Below, in pieces: positions 26,018 to 34,418 of a stretch of DNA of 64,000 nt. Location of the stretch: positions 2,914,001 through 2,978,000 of the forward strand of contig NZ_AP025688.1 in the NCBI RefSeq assembly GCF_023168325.1, written 5' to 3'. Position 1 is the first letter of the stretch. The number at the start of each line of letters is the position of its first letter. The notes beneath the pieces were generated by a model. The model worked only from the letters and a program-made list of their open reading frames with translations. It was not told the origin of the DNA and ran no database searches. Made by a program: the position numbers and the translations under genes. This DNA comes from Tsukamurella sp. PLM1. Lineage in GTDB: Bacteria; Actinomycetota; Actinomycetes; Mycobacteriales; Mycobacteriaceae.

Positions 26018-26761
26018 ATGACCAGCACGACCACCGCCACCGTCGACATCGACCTGGGCGGCCGCACCGTCGCCGTCCCGAAGGGCGGCCTGTTCGACCG
26101 CTACCGCATGGACACCCCGCTCGACGAGGTCGCGAACGACCCGCGCGTCCCCGGCGTCGACTTCTTCCGCACGCTGCCCAAGACCGAGGTCCAGTCCCCG
26201 ATCGGCCCGACACGGACGCCGAACTTCTACTACGCCATGTCCTCCGCGCGGCTGACGATGCTCGCTCCGAGTAGAGCGATTCGGCGCCGCATCCCGCGCG
26301 AGCTCGCACCGCTGGAGATCGCACCGGGCCTCGGACTGGTCTCGGTGATGCTGTTCCGCTACGACGTGTGCGACATCGACTTCTACACCGAGGCCGCCGT
26401 CGGGGTCGCGGTCCGGCCCGCACGCAACGGCGGGATCGGCACCGCCGTCGCCGACGTCGACATCGCGTTCTCCGCCCCGACCCCGAAGCAGACGGCGTTC
26501 ACCAGCGGCGAGAAGGTCTCCACCCTCACCTCCTACACGCAGCGCGATGGAGCCTGGCATTCCACGCTCAACCAGACCAACGTCCTCTCCGGCGGCGGCA
26601 CACGGTTCCCCCGCGATATCGACCTCACGATTGGCGATGGTCGCATGGCCGACGAGCTACGCGCCCTGAAACCACTGCGGGCCATCGCGTTCGACGTCAA
26701 CACCTCCGCCCAGGCGGCGCTGCACATGCCGGTGCCGGTCTCGGTCAGGCGAGACGCGTGA
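26018..26761 (+). CDS. Acetoacetate-decarboxylase-like protein
   Basis: Protein of 247 residues that I place, with moderate confidence, in the acetoacetate decarboxylase-like superfamily from LAPLEIAPGLGLVSVMLFRY and CDIDFYTEAAVGVAVRP. The last part has KVSTLTSYTQRDGAWHSTLN and MADELRALKPLRAIAFDV. I cannot find the Gly-Tyr-Pro-Lys-like segment that carries the Schiff-base Lys in true decarboxylases, and the sequence passes straight from GVAVRPARNGGIGTAVAD to IAFSAPTPKQTAF, so an internal block may be missing or the enzyme may do other chemistry. The ATG is preceded by GGCGAGGAG. It is divergent from the PfpI gene with matching operators, and overlaps the end of the convergent transglutaminase gene by 17 bases. 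Confidence 0.6.
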   Translation: MTSTTTATVDIDLGGRTVAVPKGGLFDRYRMDTPLDEVANDPRVPGVDFFRTLPKTEVQSPIGPTRTPNFYYAMSSARLTMLAPSRAIRRRIPRELAPLEIAPGLGLVSVMLFRYDVCDIDFYTEAAVGVAVRPARNGGIGTAVADVDIAFSAPTPKQTAFTSGEKVSTLTSYTQRDGAWHSTLNQTNVLSGGGTRFPRDIDLTIGDGRMADELRALKPLRAIAFDVNTSAQAALHMPVPVSVRRDA

Positions 26762-27587
26762 TCTCCACCACCACATCGAGATCCGACGCCCCGCCGCCCG
26801 CGATCACCCCGCGCAGCGGCGGGACGTCGGCGTAGTCGCGGCCCACGCCCACGGACACGTGCCGCTCACCGATCGGAACGTCGTTCGTCGGGTCGTAGCC
26901 GCGCCACTGGCCCGTCCACGCCTCGATCCACGCGTGCGACTCGCCGGCGACCGTCGACCCGATCTCCGCGTCGCGCTGCGGATGCAGGTACCCCGACACG
27001 TACCGCGCGGGGATGCCGACGCTGCGCAGCAACAGGAGCGTGAGGTGCGCGTAGTCCTGGCACACGCCCTTGCGCTCGTCCCACGCGTCGATCGCGGACG
27101 AATGCACTCCCGTCGTGCCGGGCACGTAGTCGAGCTCGTCGTGCACCCACCGGCACACCGCGAGCACGGCATCGTCGGGCTCGAGGTCCTTGACGAGCCT
27201 GCGGGCCTGCGCCGCGAGCTTGCGCTGCTTCGGCACGTAGTCGGTGAAACTGAGCAACTCGTCGAACCGGTCGCGGACCTTCTCGGTGGCCAGCTCGTCC
27301 CAGTCGACCACCTCGCCGGAGTCGTCCGGCACCTCGGTCTCGACCACCGACGCGCCCGTGACCTCGAGCGCCGTGTGCGGCGCGTGCAGGTCGAAGGCGG
27401 TGACCGCGGTGCCCCAGTAGTCGGTGTACCGGTACGCGCGGGTCGCGGGCACCGTCTCGACGCGGTTGAGGATCACGTTCTGCCGCTGGTCGCTGCGCGG
27501 GGTCAGCCGCGCCTCGTTGTACGACGAGGTGACCGGGGCGTTGTAGCCGAATCCGGTGGAGTGCACGACTCGAAGACGCCAGCTCAC
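26745..27587 (-). CDS. Transglutaminase-like cysteine protease family protein
   Basis: 280-residue protein with an N-terminal beta domain (WRLRVVHSTGFGYNAPV) and a transglutaminase core. The catalytic triad is visible: Cys in DERKGVCQDYAHLTLLLL, His in GESHAWIEAWTGQW and Asp in RGYDPTNDVPIGERH. Counterpart of M. tuberculosis Rv2409c. In this family the fold usually acts as a peptidase or amidase rather than as a crosslinker. The GTG at 27587 follows a strong GGAGGGGGAG and overlaps the stop of the alpha-E gene (GTGA), making it the last gene of a three-gene operon with the alpha-E and ATP-grasp proteins. That trio is widely conserved and has been predicted to make or process a peptide, but its product is unknown. 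Confidence 0.9.
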   Translation of the reverse strand: MSWRLRVVHSTGFGYNAPVTSSYNEARLTPRSDQRQNVILNRVETVPATRAYRYTDYWGTAVTAFDLHAPHTALEVTGASVVETEVPDDSGEVVDWDELATEKVRDRFDELLSFTDYVPKQRKLAAQARRLVKDLEPDDAVLAVCRWVHDELDYVPGTTGVHSSAIDAWDERKGVCQDYAHLTLLLLRSVGIPARYVSGYLHPQRDAEIGSTVAGESHAWIEAWTGQWRGYDPTNDVPIGERHVSVGVGRDYADVPPLRGVIAGGGASDLDVVVEITRLA

Positions 27588-28567
27588 AGCTCCCCCTCCA
27601 GGATGGTGTCGATGTCGCCCCGCGCGCGGGCGTCGGTCCACGCGACGTACGGCGTCACGTGGAAGTAGCGGGCGGTGATGGCCTCGCCGGCCGCGTGCCC
27701 CAACTCCTGCAACGCGACGAGCCGCCGCTCCAGGTCGTCGAGCAGCTCGCCCGGTGCGAGGTACTCGAGCTCGCCCCGTGCGCGGCCCAGCAGACGCTGC
27801 GCCTCCGTCCGCGTGCCGAGGCGGCCCTCGCGGCCGCCCTCGATCGCGCTCAGGCAGTCCTCGGCGGTGGTGAGTGCGTGGATCACCGAGCGCGGGAACA
27901 GCCGGTCCACCAGGATGAACTCGACCACGCGGGTGGCGTCCAGCACACCCCGATATGTGCGGAGGTACGTGTCGTGCGCGCCGGTGGCGCGCAGGACGGT
28001 GACCCAGGTCGGCGAGTTCGCACGGTCACCGGCGCGGGAGAGCAACAGGCGCACCGCCATGTCCATGCGCTCGATCGAGCGGCCCAGCAGCAGGAACCGG
28101 TAGCCCTCGTCCCGCGAGAGGGTCGAGTCGGTGAGGCCGGCGAACATCGCCGCACGGTTCTTGATGTAGTTGAGGAACTCGTGCGGGCCCAGCCGGCGAG
28201 CGGCGCGCTCGCGTTCGGCGAGGCCGTTGTAGGTGGCGTTGAGGCACTCCCACATCTCCGAGCTGGTGACCTCGCGTGCGCCGCGGGCGTTCTCGCGGGC
28301 GGACGCGACGCTGGCCGCGATCGACCCGCTGCCGGCGTCCCGGTTGTAGGCCACGACCTCCGTCACGGCCTTGAGGTCGAGCGGCTGGTCGGCCGGCGGC
28401 TCGGGGATGCCGAGCACCCGCACCAGCTGCCGGGACACGCGATCCTCGTCGACGGTGGCGTCCTCGAGGAACTGGTGCACGGTCACGTCGAGCATGCGGG
28501 CGGTGTCGTCGGCGCGTTCGGCGTACCGGCCGATCCAGTACAGCGCTTCGGCGTTACGCGCGAGCAT
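27584..28567 (-). CDS. Alpha-E domain protein (DUF403)
   Basis: All-helical protein of 327 residues, counterpart of Rv2410c. It starts MLARNAEALYWIGRYAERAD, the standard N-terminus of the alpha-E family, and has LLLGRSIERMDMAVRLLLSR in the middle. The family contains conserved Glu and Arg residues thought to form a catalytic or binding site, but no activity has been established that I know of. Its start overlaps the 3' end of the ATP-grasp gene by 14 bases, and its stop overlaps the transglutaminase start, so the three proteins are made together. Confidence 0.9.
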   Translation of the reverse strand: MLARNAEALYWIGRYAERADDTARMLDVTVHQFLEDATVDEDRVSRQLVRVLGIPEPPADQPLDLKAVTEVVAYNRDAGSGSIAASVASARENARGAREVTSSEMWECLNATYNGLAERERAARRLGPHEFLNYIKNRAAMFAGLTDSTLSRDEGYRFLLLGRSIERMDMAVRLLLSRAGDRANSPTWVTVLRATGAHDTYLRTYRGVLDATRVVEFILVDRLFPRSVIHALTTAEDCLSAIEGGREGRLGTRTEAQRLLGRARGELEYLAPGELLDDLERRLVALQELGHAAGEAITARYFHVTPYVAWTDARARGDIDTILEGEL

Positions 28568-30236
28568 GGCGGTCCTCCTCCCGGGCCTGCTGCTGTTGTT
28601 GGTCCTGCGAGCTGAGTTCGGGCCCGAGCTCCACCTGCTGCTGCTCCGCCAGGTCGCGGCTCGGCACCACCTCGGCGCCCTCCAGCTCCGCCTCCGCGGC
28701 CGAGGAGCGCGCCGCGAGCACCCAGGTGTCCTTGGAGCCGCCGCCCTGGGACGAGTTGACCACGAGCGAGCCCTCCGGCAGGGCGACGCGGGTCAGGCCG
28801 CCGGGGAGCACCCATACGTCGTCGCCGTCGTTGACGGCGAACGGGCGCAGGTCCACGTGCCGGGGGCGGGCCGATTCGCCGATCTTGGTCGGCACCGTCG
28901 AGAGCTGCACCACCGGCTGCGCGATCCAGCCCCGCGGATCGGCCTGCACCTTGCGGCGGATGGTCGCGAGCTCCTTCTCGCTCGCGTCCGGGCCGAAGAC
29001 GATGCCGTACCCGCCGGAGCCCTCGACCGGCTTGATCACGAGCTCGTCGATGCGGTCGAGCACCTCCTCGCGCTCGTCGTCGAGCCAGCAGCGCCAGGTG
29101 TCCACGTTCTGCAGCAGCGGCTTCTCGCCGAGGTAGTAGTCGATGATGTCGGGCACGTAGGTGTACGTCAGCTTGTCGTCGCCGACGCCGTTGCCCACGG
29201 CGGAGCTGATCACCACGTTGCCGGCGCGGGCGGCGTTGAGCAGACCGGCGACACCGAGGACGGAGTCGGGGCGGAACTGCATCGGGTCGAGGAAGTCGTC
29301 GTCGATGCGGCGGTAGATCACGTCCACCTGCTGTTCGCCGCTGGTGGTGCGCATGTAGACCACGTTGTCGCGGCAGAACAGGTCGCGACCCTCGACGAGT
29401 TCGACGCCCATCTGCCGGGCGAGGAGCGAATGCTCGAAGTACGCCGAGTTCGCCATGCCGGGGGTGAGCACCACCACCGTCGGGTCGGCCTCGTTGGACG
29501 CGGCGCTGCGGCGCAGGGCGCGCAGGAGGTGGGAGCTGTAGTCGGCGACGGCGCGCACGCGGTGCCGCAGGAACAGGTCCGGGAACACCTGCGCCATGGT
29601 CCGGCGGTTCTCCATCACGTAGCTCACGCCGGACGGGGACCGCAGATTGTCCTCGAGGACGCGGAACGTGCCCTCCGCGTCCCGGATGAGGTCGATGCCC
29701 GCGACGTGGATGCGCACGCCGTTCGGCGGCCGGATGCCGGCGGCCTGCCGGTGGAAGTGGGCGCAGGAGGTGACCAGGCGCTTGGGCACCACCCCGTCGC
29801 GCAGAATCTCCTGCTCGGAGTAGACGTCGTCGAGGAACATCTCCAGCGCCTGCACGCGCTGTTTGATGCCCTTCTCCAGGCGGTTCCACTCCCCGGCCGC
29901 GATCACCCGGGGCACCAGGTCGAGCGGGAACGGCCGCTCGCGCCCCTCGAGCGAGAAGGTGATGCCCTGGTCGATGAAGGCCGCGCCGAGCGCGTCCACG
30001 CGGGCGGCGAGGTCCGATTCGTCCGCCGACGACAACGCACCGAAGATGCGCTTGTACGGGGTGCGGACGGTGCCGTCCTCGGTGAACATCTCGTCGAACG
30101 CCCGGCCGTACGACGGTGCCTCCTCGTACCCTGCGAACAACCGCGCGTCGTCGGACAGTCGGGGTACGGCCGGTCGCCGGGTTGCGGATGCCGAGCGTCC
30201 CGTGTTGGAGGCCTTGGCCTGTTTCTGCGGGGTCAC
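28554..30236 (-). CDS. Circularly permuted ATP-grasp protein
   Basis: 560-residue protein of the circularly permuted ATP-grasp type 2 family, counterpart of Rv2411c. ATP-grasp features include RVLEDNLRSPSGVSYVMENR, ELVIKPVEGSGGYGIVFG (nucleotide-binding Lys and Gly loop) and RRKVQADPRGWIAQPVVQLS. It probably forms an amide or peptide bond with ATP, as predicted for this conserved cluster. The C-terminus carries a Gln-rich tail (DQQQQQAREEDR) that is unusual. The GTG at 30236 gives a length close to the mycobacterial protein. The open frame continues 114 codons upstream into the rpsT region, which I reject as coding. First gene of the trio operon. Confidence 0.85.
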   Translation of the reverse strand: MTPQKQAKASNTGRSASATRRPAVPRLSDDARLFAGYEEAPSYGRAFDEMFTEDGTVRTPYKRIFGALSSADESDLAARVDALGAAFIDQGITFSLEGRERPFPLDLVPRVIAAGEWNRLEKGIKQRVQALEMFLDDVYSEQEILRDGVVPKRLVTSCAHFHRQAAGIRPPNGVRIHVAGIDLIRDAEGTFRVLEDNLRSPSGVSYVMENRRTMAQVFPDLFLRHRVRAVADYSSHLLRALRRSAASNEADPTVVVLTPGMANSAYFEHSLLARQMGVELVEGRDLFCRDNVVYMRTTSGEQQVDVIYRRIDDDFLDPMQFRPDSVLGVAGLLNAARAGNVVISSAVGNGVGDDKLTYTYVPDIIDYYLGEKPLLQNVDTWRCWLDDEREEVLDRIDELVIKPVEGSGGYGIVFGPDASEKELATIRRKVQADPRGWIAQPVVQLSTVPTKIGESARPRHVDLRPFAVNDGDDVWVLPGGLTRVALPEGSLVVNSSQGGGSKDTWVLAARSSAAEAELEGAEVVPSRDLAEQQQVELGPELSSQDQQQQQAREEDRHARA

Positions 30237-30334
30237 CCGGCCATCGTGCCCCACCGGCGCCGTTTCGGCAGCCGTCTGGTTCACGGCGTGGCAAGGTGAC
30301 GGCCAGGCGGCGTTCGCGCGATGAGCGCCGCGAT

Positions 30335-30363
30335 TTGGGTTGTCTCCGCCGCGCTGGTAACCT
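30335..30363 (+). promoter_or_regulatory. Promoter of rpsT
   Basis: TTGGGT (30335-30340) and TAACCT (30358-30363) are separated by 17 bases. This leaves an untranslated leader of about 50 bases before the rpsT start. Confidence 0.5.
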
Positions 30364-30417
30364 GGCACGTCGGCAGTCAGTACGGGCTGCAATTTTTCGA
30401 GACGGAGAGTTTGACGC

Positions 30418-30678
30418 GTGGCCAACATCAAGTCCCAGATGAAGCGGATCAAGACCAACGAGCGCAACCGCCTGCGCAACCAGTCGGCGAAGTCGTCGCT
30501 GCGCACGGCCATCCGCCACTTCCGCGAGGCCGTCGACGCCGGGGACAAGACCAAGGCCGGCGAGCTCCTGCTGAGCACCAGCCGTCAGCTCGACAAGGCC
30601 GCCAGCAAGGGCGTCATCCACGCCAACCAGGCCGCCAACAAGAAGTCGGCCCTCGCGCTGGCTCTGAACAAGCTCTGA
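30418..30678 (+). CDS. rpsT: 30S ribosomal protein S20
   Basis: Primary 16S rRNA-binding protein of the small subunit, 86 residues, full length. [20 protein letters not shown] at the N-terminus and the Lys/Arg/Ala-rich three-helix body are diagnostic. The GTG at 30418 gives the standard second residue Ala, with GGAG ten bases upstream. As in M. tuberculosis (Rv2412), it lies between the ATP-grasp/alpha-E/transglutaminase operon and holA, transcribed away from the former and towards the latter. Confidence 0.97.
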   Translation: MANIKSQMKRIKTNERNRLRNQSAKSSLRTAIRHFREAVDAGDKTKAGELLLSTSRQLDKAASKGVIHANQAANKKSALALALNKL

Positions 30679-30700
30679 TCCTCCGCTAGACGCGCGTATC

Positions 30701-30757
30701 ACCGCGCCGCACCACCTTCCGGCACCACGCGGGCCGGGGCTGGTCCGGCGCGGTTTT
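30701..30757 (+). terminator. Long-loop hairpin with T-tract after rpsT
   Basis: ACCGCGCCG (30701-30709) pairs perfectly with CGGCGCGGT (30746-30754), followed by TTT. The 36-base loop contains further short GC pairs. It lies 22 bases after the rpsT stop. Confidence 0.45.
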
Positions 30758-30804
30758 CGCGTATCCGGGTTCGACGGTGCGCCGCCCCTCCCACCGCACA
30801 CGCA

Positions 30805-30840
30805 GTGTGGGGGTCAGGGGTTCGAGTCCTCTTACCCCCT
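30805..30840 (+). other. tRNA-like 3' fragment (T-arm and acceptor strand)
   Basis: AGGGG, TTCGAGT, CCTCT (30816-30832) has the layout and consensus of a tRNA T-arm, and TACCCCC after it is positioned like an acceptor 3' strand. A matching GGGGGTA acceptor 5' strand at the right distance upstream is missing, and no anticodon arm can be folded, so this is not a complete tRNA gene. It may be the remnant of a tRNA gene, or an attachment-site duplicate left by an integrated element. It lies between the convergent rpsT and holA genes. Confidence 0.5.
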
Positions 30841-30860
30841 GTTGCTTCCGACCGCCGCGC

Positions 30861-31861
30861 TCACCCCGCGAGGGTGGCGACCCTGCGCACGGCGATCTCC
30901 AGCGCGTAATCGGGGTCGGCCGCCTGGCCCTTGACGTCCGCATTCGCGGCCGCGACGACCCGCAGCGCGCCCGCCACGTTCTCGGCGCGCCAGCGCCGCG
31001 CGACCTGCGTCATCTTCTTCACCTTCCACGGCGCCATGCCCAGCTCCCCCGCGTCCCGGTACTGATCCGGCGTGCGGCCGAGCCCACGGATCCGGGCGAC
31101 CGAGTGCACCGCGTCCGCCAGCGCGTCGGCGATCAGCACGTGCGGGGTGCCGCGGTGCTGCGCCCAGCGCAGGGCCTCGAGCGCGGCAGCCACCTGGCCG
31201 GCGACCGCCTTGTCGGCGATCTCGAAGCCGGTGACCTCGGCGCGGCCCGCGTAGTAGCGGTGCACCGCGGCGAGGTCCACGCGGCCGCCGGTATCGGCGA
31301 CGAGCTGCGCGATCGCCGCGGCGAGTTCGCGCAGGTCCTTGCCGACGGAGTCCACCAGCAGATCCACCAGCTCGTCCGAAACGCGGACCTTCTGCGCCCG
31401 GAACTCCGACTTGGCGAAGTCCGCCCGGTCGCGCGCCGACGTGATGGTGGGCACCTCCACCATGTTCGCGCCGGCCTTCTTCAGGGCCGCGACCATCGCC
31501 TTCGCGCGGCCACCGCCGCTGTGCTCGATCACGAGGGTGATCCCGTCCGGCGGGTTCTTCGCCGCCTCCACGATGAGGTCGACGGGGGCCTTTCCGGCCT
31601 CACCCGCGGCCTCGAGGACGACGATGCGCTCCTCGGCGAAGAGGAGGGGCTCAGCAGCTCGACGAGCTCCGACTGGTCGACGTCGCCCGCGCGGATCCGG
31701 GTGACCGGCACCGCATCACCCACGCCGCCGGGCAGCCCCATCCCGCCGTCGCCCGCCGCCGCGCGCGCCGACTCGACGATCGCCGCGACCGCCCGCTCCA
31801 CCAGGAGGCCCTCGGTCCCCACCACCACGTGTACGCGCGCGCTGTCCACCACGACTCCCAT
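30861..31861 (-). CDS. holA: DNA polymerase III delta subunit, one frameshift
   Basis: Clamp-loader delta subunit, about 333 residues, which opens the beta clamp during replication; an essential gene. The N-terminal part is [20 protein letters not shown] and the body contains [38 protein letters not shown] and [18 protein letters not shown]. The frame breaks at a run of four G at 31646-31649: one added base joins SELVELLSP to [19 protein letters not shown]. As the gene is essential, this is almost certainly a sequence error. ATG at 31861 was chosen; GTG at 31876 is possible. The comEC frame overlaps its 5' end. Counterpart of Rv2413c. Confidence 0.85.
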
Positions 31862-33329
31862 ACTTCCAGACCCCACCGACGACGATGCACGCCGCGACCA
31901 GCAGTGCCCCGGCGGTCGCGCCGCCGGGCACCGTCAGCACCCCGATCCGCGCGCACCGGCGGGCGACCGTGATCACCCACCACAGCTCGGGACCGGTCGC
32001 CCGGACGGCCAGTCCCGCTACCGGGGCCGCCAGCGGTGACGCCACCGCCGCGAGCGTGCCCACCACCGTGATCACCGGAACCACCGGGCCCGCCAACAGA
32101 TTCGCGGCAAAACCGCCGAGCGGTAGGCGACCGGAGAACGCGATCACCAGAGGCAGCGTCACGACCTGCGCCACCACCGTCACCGCCAGCAGCGCGGCGA
32201 GCGTGTCCGGCATCCGCGCCGACGCCAACCTGTCGCGCAGCACCGGCGCCCACAGCACCAGCCCCGCGGTTGCCGCGACCGACAACGCGAAGCCGATGTC
32301 GCGGGCCAGCACCGGGCGCGCCGCCATGAGCACCACGACCGCCGCGAGCAGAGCCACGAACGGCTGTTTCGAGCGCCGCAGCGCGAGCGCGCCGACGCCG
32401 ACGAGACCCATCACCGCGGCCCGCACCACCGATCCGGTGGGCCCGACCAGGCCCACGAACGCCACGATCGCCGCCGTAGCGACCGCCGCTCGCGCCGCGA
32501 GCGGAAGTCCCAGCGCCGCACATACTCCCAGCACGCACAGCGCGATGATCGCGAAGTTCGCGCCGCTGACTGCGGTCAGGTGTGTCAGGCCGGAGTCCTG
32601 GAAGTCGCCGCGCACTGTCGGCAACGTCGCCGATTCGTCGCCCAGCACCAGGGCGGGCAGCAACCCGGCGGCGTCGGCCGGGAGCGCCCCTGTTGCCACC
32701 GCCGTCAGGGAGCGCCGCACCGCCGCCGCGGCCCGGAAGTGCGGCGGTGCGCGGCCGAGCACCGTCGGCGCGCCGGAACCGATGAGGACCGCGGCCACGA
32801 AACCCGGACGCGTGCTGCGGAGCACGGTGGCGCGCAGCGCGACCCGTTCGCCGGGGACCAGCCGCCCGAGGTCGATCGTGGCGCCCAGCAGCAGCACCTG
32901 CCCGCGCACCGCGATCGCCCGATCGGCCCGCACCGCGAGCGCCGTGGCGGGCACCAGCACCCGCGACGAGTCCAGGTGGCCGCCCGGCTCGCCGGAGCGC
33001 TGGCGGGGCCACTCGTCCACCTCGATCACCACTGCCACCGAGCCCGCGCCGTCGAACGCCGCGATCGGCGCACGCTCGCGGTCGTGCACCCGCACCGCGA
33101 CGGACGCCGCGACACCCGCGCCGAGGCCGGCGGCGGCGACCATCGCGAGGCAGACTGCCTGCGCCGGCGGACGCTCGGCACGGCGCCGGAACACCTCTGC
33201 CAGCACCGCGACCGCCGTCAGGGTAGCGGTCGCCGACCAGGCCGCCGTGGCCGAGACCAACGCGATCGCCGCCGCTCCCCAGCAGATCAGGGCCGCCGGC
33301 AGCAACCGCAGGTCCAGGCGCTCGCGCAT
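31716..33329 (-). CDS. ComEC/Rec2 family membrane protein
   Basis: Polytopic membrane protein of about 537 residues containing the competence domain; in transformable bacteria ComEC forms the channel for incoming DNA. Hallmarks are [20 protein letters not shown] and [19 protein letters not shown]. The C-terminal metallo-beta-lactamase domain of longer ComEC proteins is absent. GGAGAGCGAG precedes the ATG at 33329. The reading frame overlaps holA by 146 bases, which is long; the real stop may have been lost through another single-base error, since clear membrane-protein sequence ends near 31865 ([13 protein letters not shown]). Downstream of comEA in an operon, as in mycobacteria (Rv2414c). 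Confidence 0.8.
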   Translation of the reverse strand: MRERLDLRLLPAALICWGAAAIALVSATAAWSATATLTAVAVLAEVFRRRAERPPAQAVCLAMVAAAGLGAGVAASVAVRVHDRERAPIAAFDGAGSVAVVIEVDEWPRQRSGEPGGHLDSSRVLVPATALAVRADRAIAVRGQVLLLGATIDLGRLVPGERVALRATVLRSTRPGFVAAVLIGSGAPTVLGRAPPHFRAAAAVRRSLTAVATGALPADAAGLLPALVLGDESATLPTVRGDFQDSGLTHLTAVSGANFAIIALCVLGVCAALGLPLAARAAVATAAIVAFVGLVGPTGSVVRAAVMGLVGVGALALRRSKQPFVALLAAVVVLMAARPVLARDIGFALSVAATAGLVLWAPVLRDRLASARMPDTLAALLAVTVVAQVVTLPLVIAFSGRLPLGGFAANLLAGPVVPVITVVGTLAAVASPLAAPVAGLAVRATGPELWWVITVARRCARIGVLTVPGGATAGALLVAACIVVGGVWKYGSRGGQRARTRGGGDRGPPGGAGGRGDRRVGARGGGRRRDGAARRRG

Positions 33330-33354
33330 CTCGCTCTCCGTCCGCGGCGCCGAC

Positions 33355-34293
33355 TCAAACGGTGGCCATCGGTTTGATCTTCGCGAGCTTCGCGTCGCCG
33401 ATGCCGCTCACCTTGGCGAGGTCGTCCACCGCGGCGAACGGCCCGTTCCGGTCGCGGTACGCGATGATCGCCGCGGCGGTGGCCGCACCGACGCCGGGCA
33501 ACCTGTCGAGCTCCGCCGGTCCAGCGGTGTTGATGTTCACCAAGCCGCCGGCGGACGCCGCCGCGCTCGCACCCGCCGCGCCCGCACCCCCGGATGCGGC
33601 GCCCGCTCCCACTACCGAGCTTCGCAGCTTCACCCCCGCTGTCGGGTCCACCACGCCCACGACCACCTGGTCGCCGTCGCGCAGCGGCTGAGCGAGGTTC
33701 AGGCTCGCCGTGTCCGCACCGTTCAGCGCGCCCCGGGCGGCATTGAGCGCATCCGCGACCCGCGCGCCGGCCCGCAGCCGATGCAGGCCCGGCGCGCGCA
33801 CCATGCCGACCACCGCCACGACGAGCTCCGACGACGGCGGTTTCGCCGCCGCCGCGGCGGACGACGGGACCCCGTTCCCAACGGCCCGGTCCGCCGCCCG
33901 CTCCGTCCCCTTGGCGGGTGCCGCGACCGACGACGACGCCCCGGCGAAGTCCACCACCGGGTACTCGCCGCCACCACCGCCGGGCGTGCCGAACACCGCC
34001 ACCGCGGCGACGATCGCCGCGATCACGCCGACGGTGATCAGGGCCAGGGCGGCCCGCGGCGTGGTGCGCACCCGGTCGACGGTCGACCGCCACCCGGACG
34101 GCTCGTCGTCCCAGAGATCGTCGTCCGCGCGGCCACCGCGGGGCGGCGGATCCAGCGTGTCGTCACGCCACTCCGGCGATCCGGCGCCCGCGCCGGCCGT
34201 CCGCGCGCCGCGGAAGTCCTCCAGCCACGCGGGCCGCGCGAAGATCTGATCGTCCTCGGCGCCCGCAGCCGGCGCCTCGCGTTCGGTGTCCAT
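33355..34293 (-). CDS. ComEA-like helix-hairpin-helix DNA-binding protein
   Basis: 312-residue single-pass membrane protein (counterpart of Rv2415c) with a long charged cytoplasmic N-terminus, one membrane helix (ALALITVGVIAAIVAAVAVF, about residues 83-102), an SLBB domain (VVAVVGMVRAPGLHRLRAG) and two helix-hairpin-helix motifs at the C-terminus (NINTAGPAELDRLPGVGAA, FAAVDDLAKVSGIGDAKLAK). It should bind double-stranded DNA outside the membrane and pass it to ComEC. Long Ala/Gly/Ser linkers separate the domains. The ATG at 34293 is preceded by TACGGT at leaderless spacing. It heads the comEA-comEC-holA operon. Whether this organism is naturally competent is unknown. Confidence 0.85.
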   Translation of the reverse strand: MDTEREAPAAGAEDDQIFARPAWLEDFRGARTAGAGAGSPEWRDDTLDPPPRGGRADDDLWDDEPSGWRSTVDRVRTTPRAALALITVGVIAAIVAAVAVFGTPGGGGGEYPVVDFAGASSSVAAPAKGTERAADRAVGNGVPSSAAAAAKPPSSELVVAVVGMVRAPGLHRLRAGARVADALNAARGALNGADTASLNLAQPLRDGDQVVVGVVDPTAGVKLRSSVVGAGAASGGAGAAGASAAASAGGLVNINTAGPAELDRLPGVGAATAAAIIAYRDRNGPFAAVDDLAKVSGIGDAKLAKIKPMATV

Positions 34294-34299
34294 GACCGC

Positions 34300-34305
34300 A
34301 CCGTA
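34300..34305 (-). promoter_or_regulatory. Leaderless -10 element of the comEA-comEC-holA operon
   Basis: TACGGT on the minus strand ends six bases before the ATG at 34293, without a Shine-Dalgarno. Confidence 0.5.
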
Positions 34306-34418
34306 GGCCGGGGGCACCGTCGGAAAGCCCCGCCAAGGCCCCGAATCGGCCCGCCTGTGGATAACCGCGGATCTGTGGATGAGCGGGCCCGGCGGACCTG
34401 CGCCGTCGGACCGGTGTG

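Noticed and set aside
28554-30578. Longer start for the ATP-grasp protein at 30578
   Set aside because: The extra 114 codons lie opposite rpsT and its promoter and have no ATP-grasp homology; the GTG at 30236 matches the mycobacterial length.
30740-30840. Complete tRNA gene after rpsT
   Set aside because: No acceptor 5' strand matches TACCCCC and no anticodon arm folds, so only a 3' remnant is reported.
30686-30943. 85-codon minus-strand frame across the rpsT-holA gap
   Set aside because: It reads through the antisense of the tRNA-like fragment and the holA end; no ribosome site and no family.
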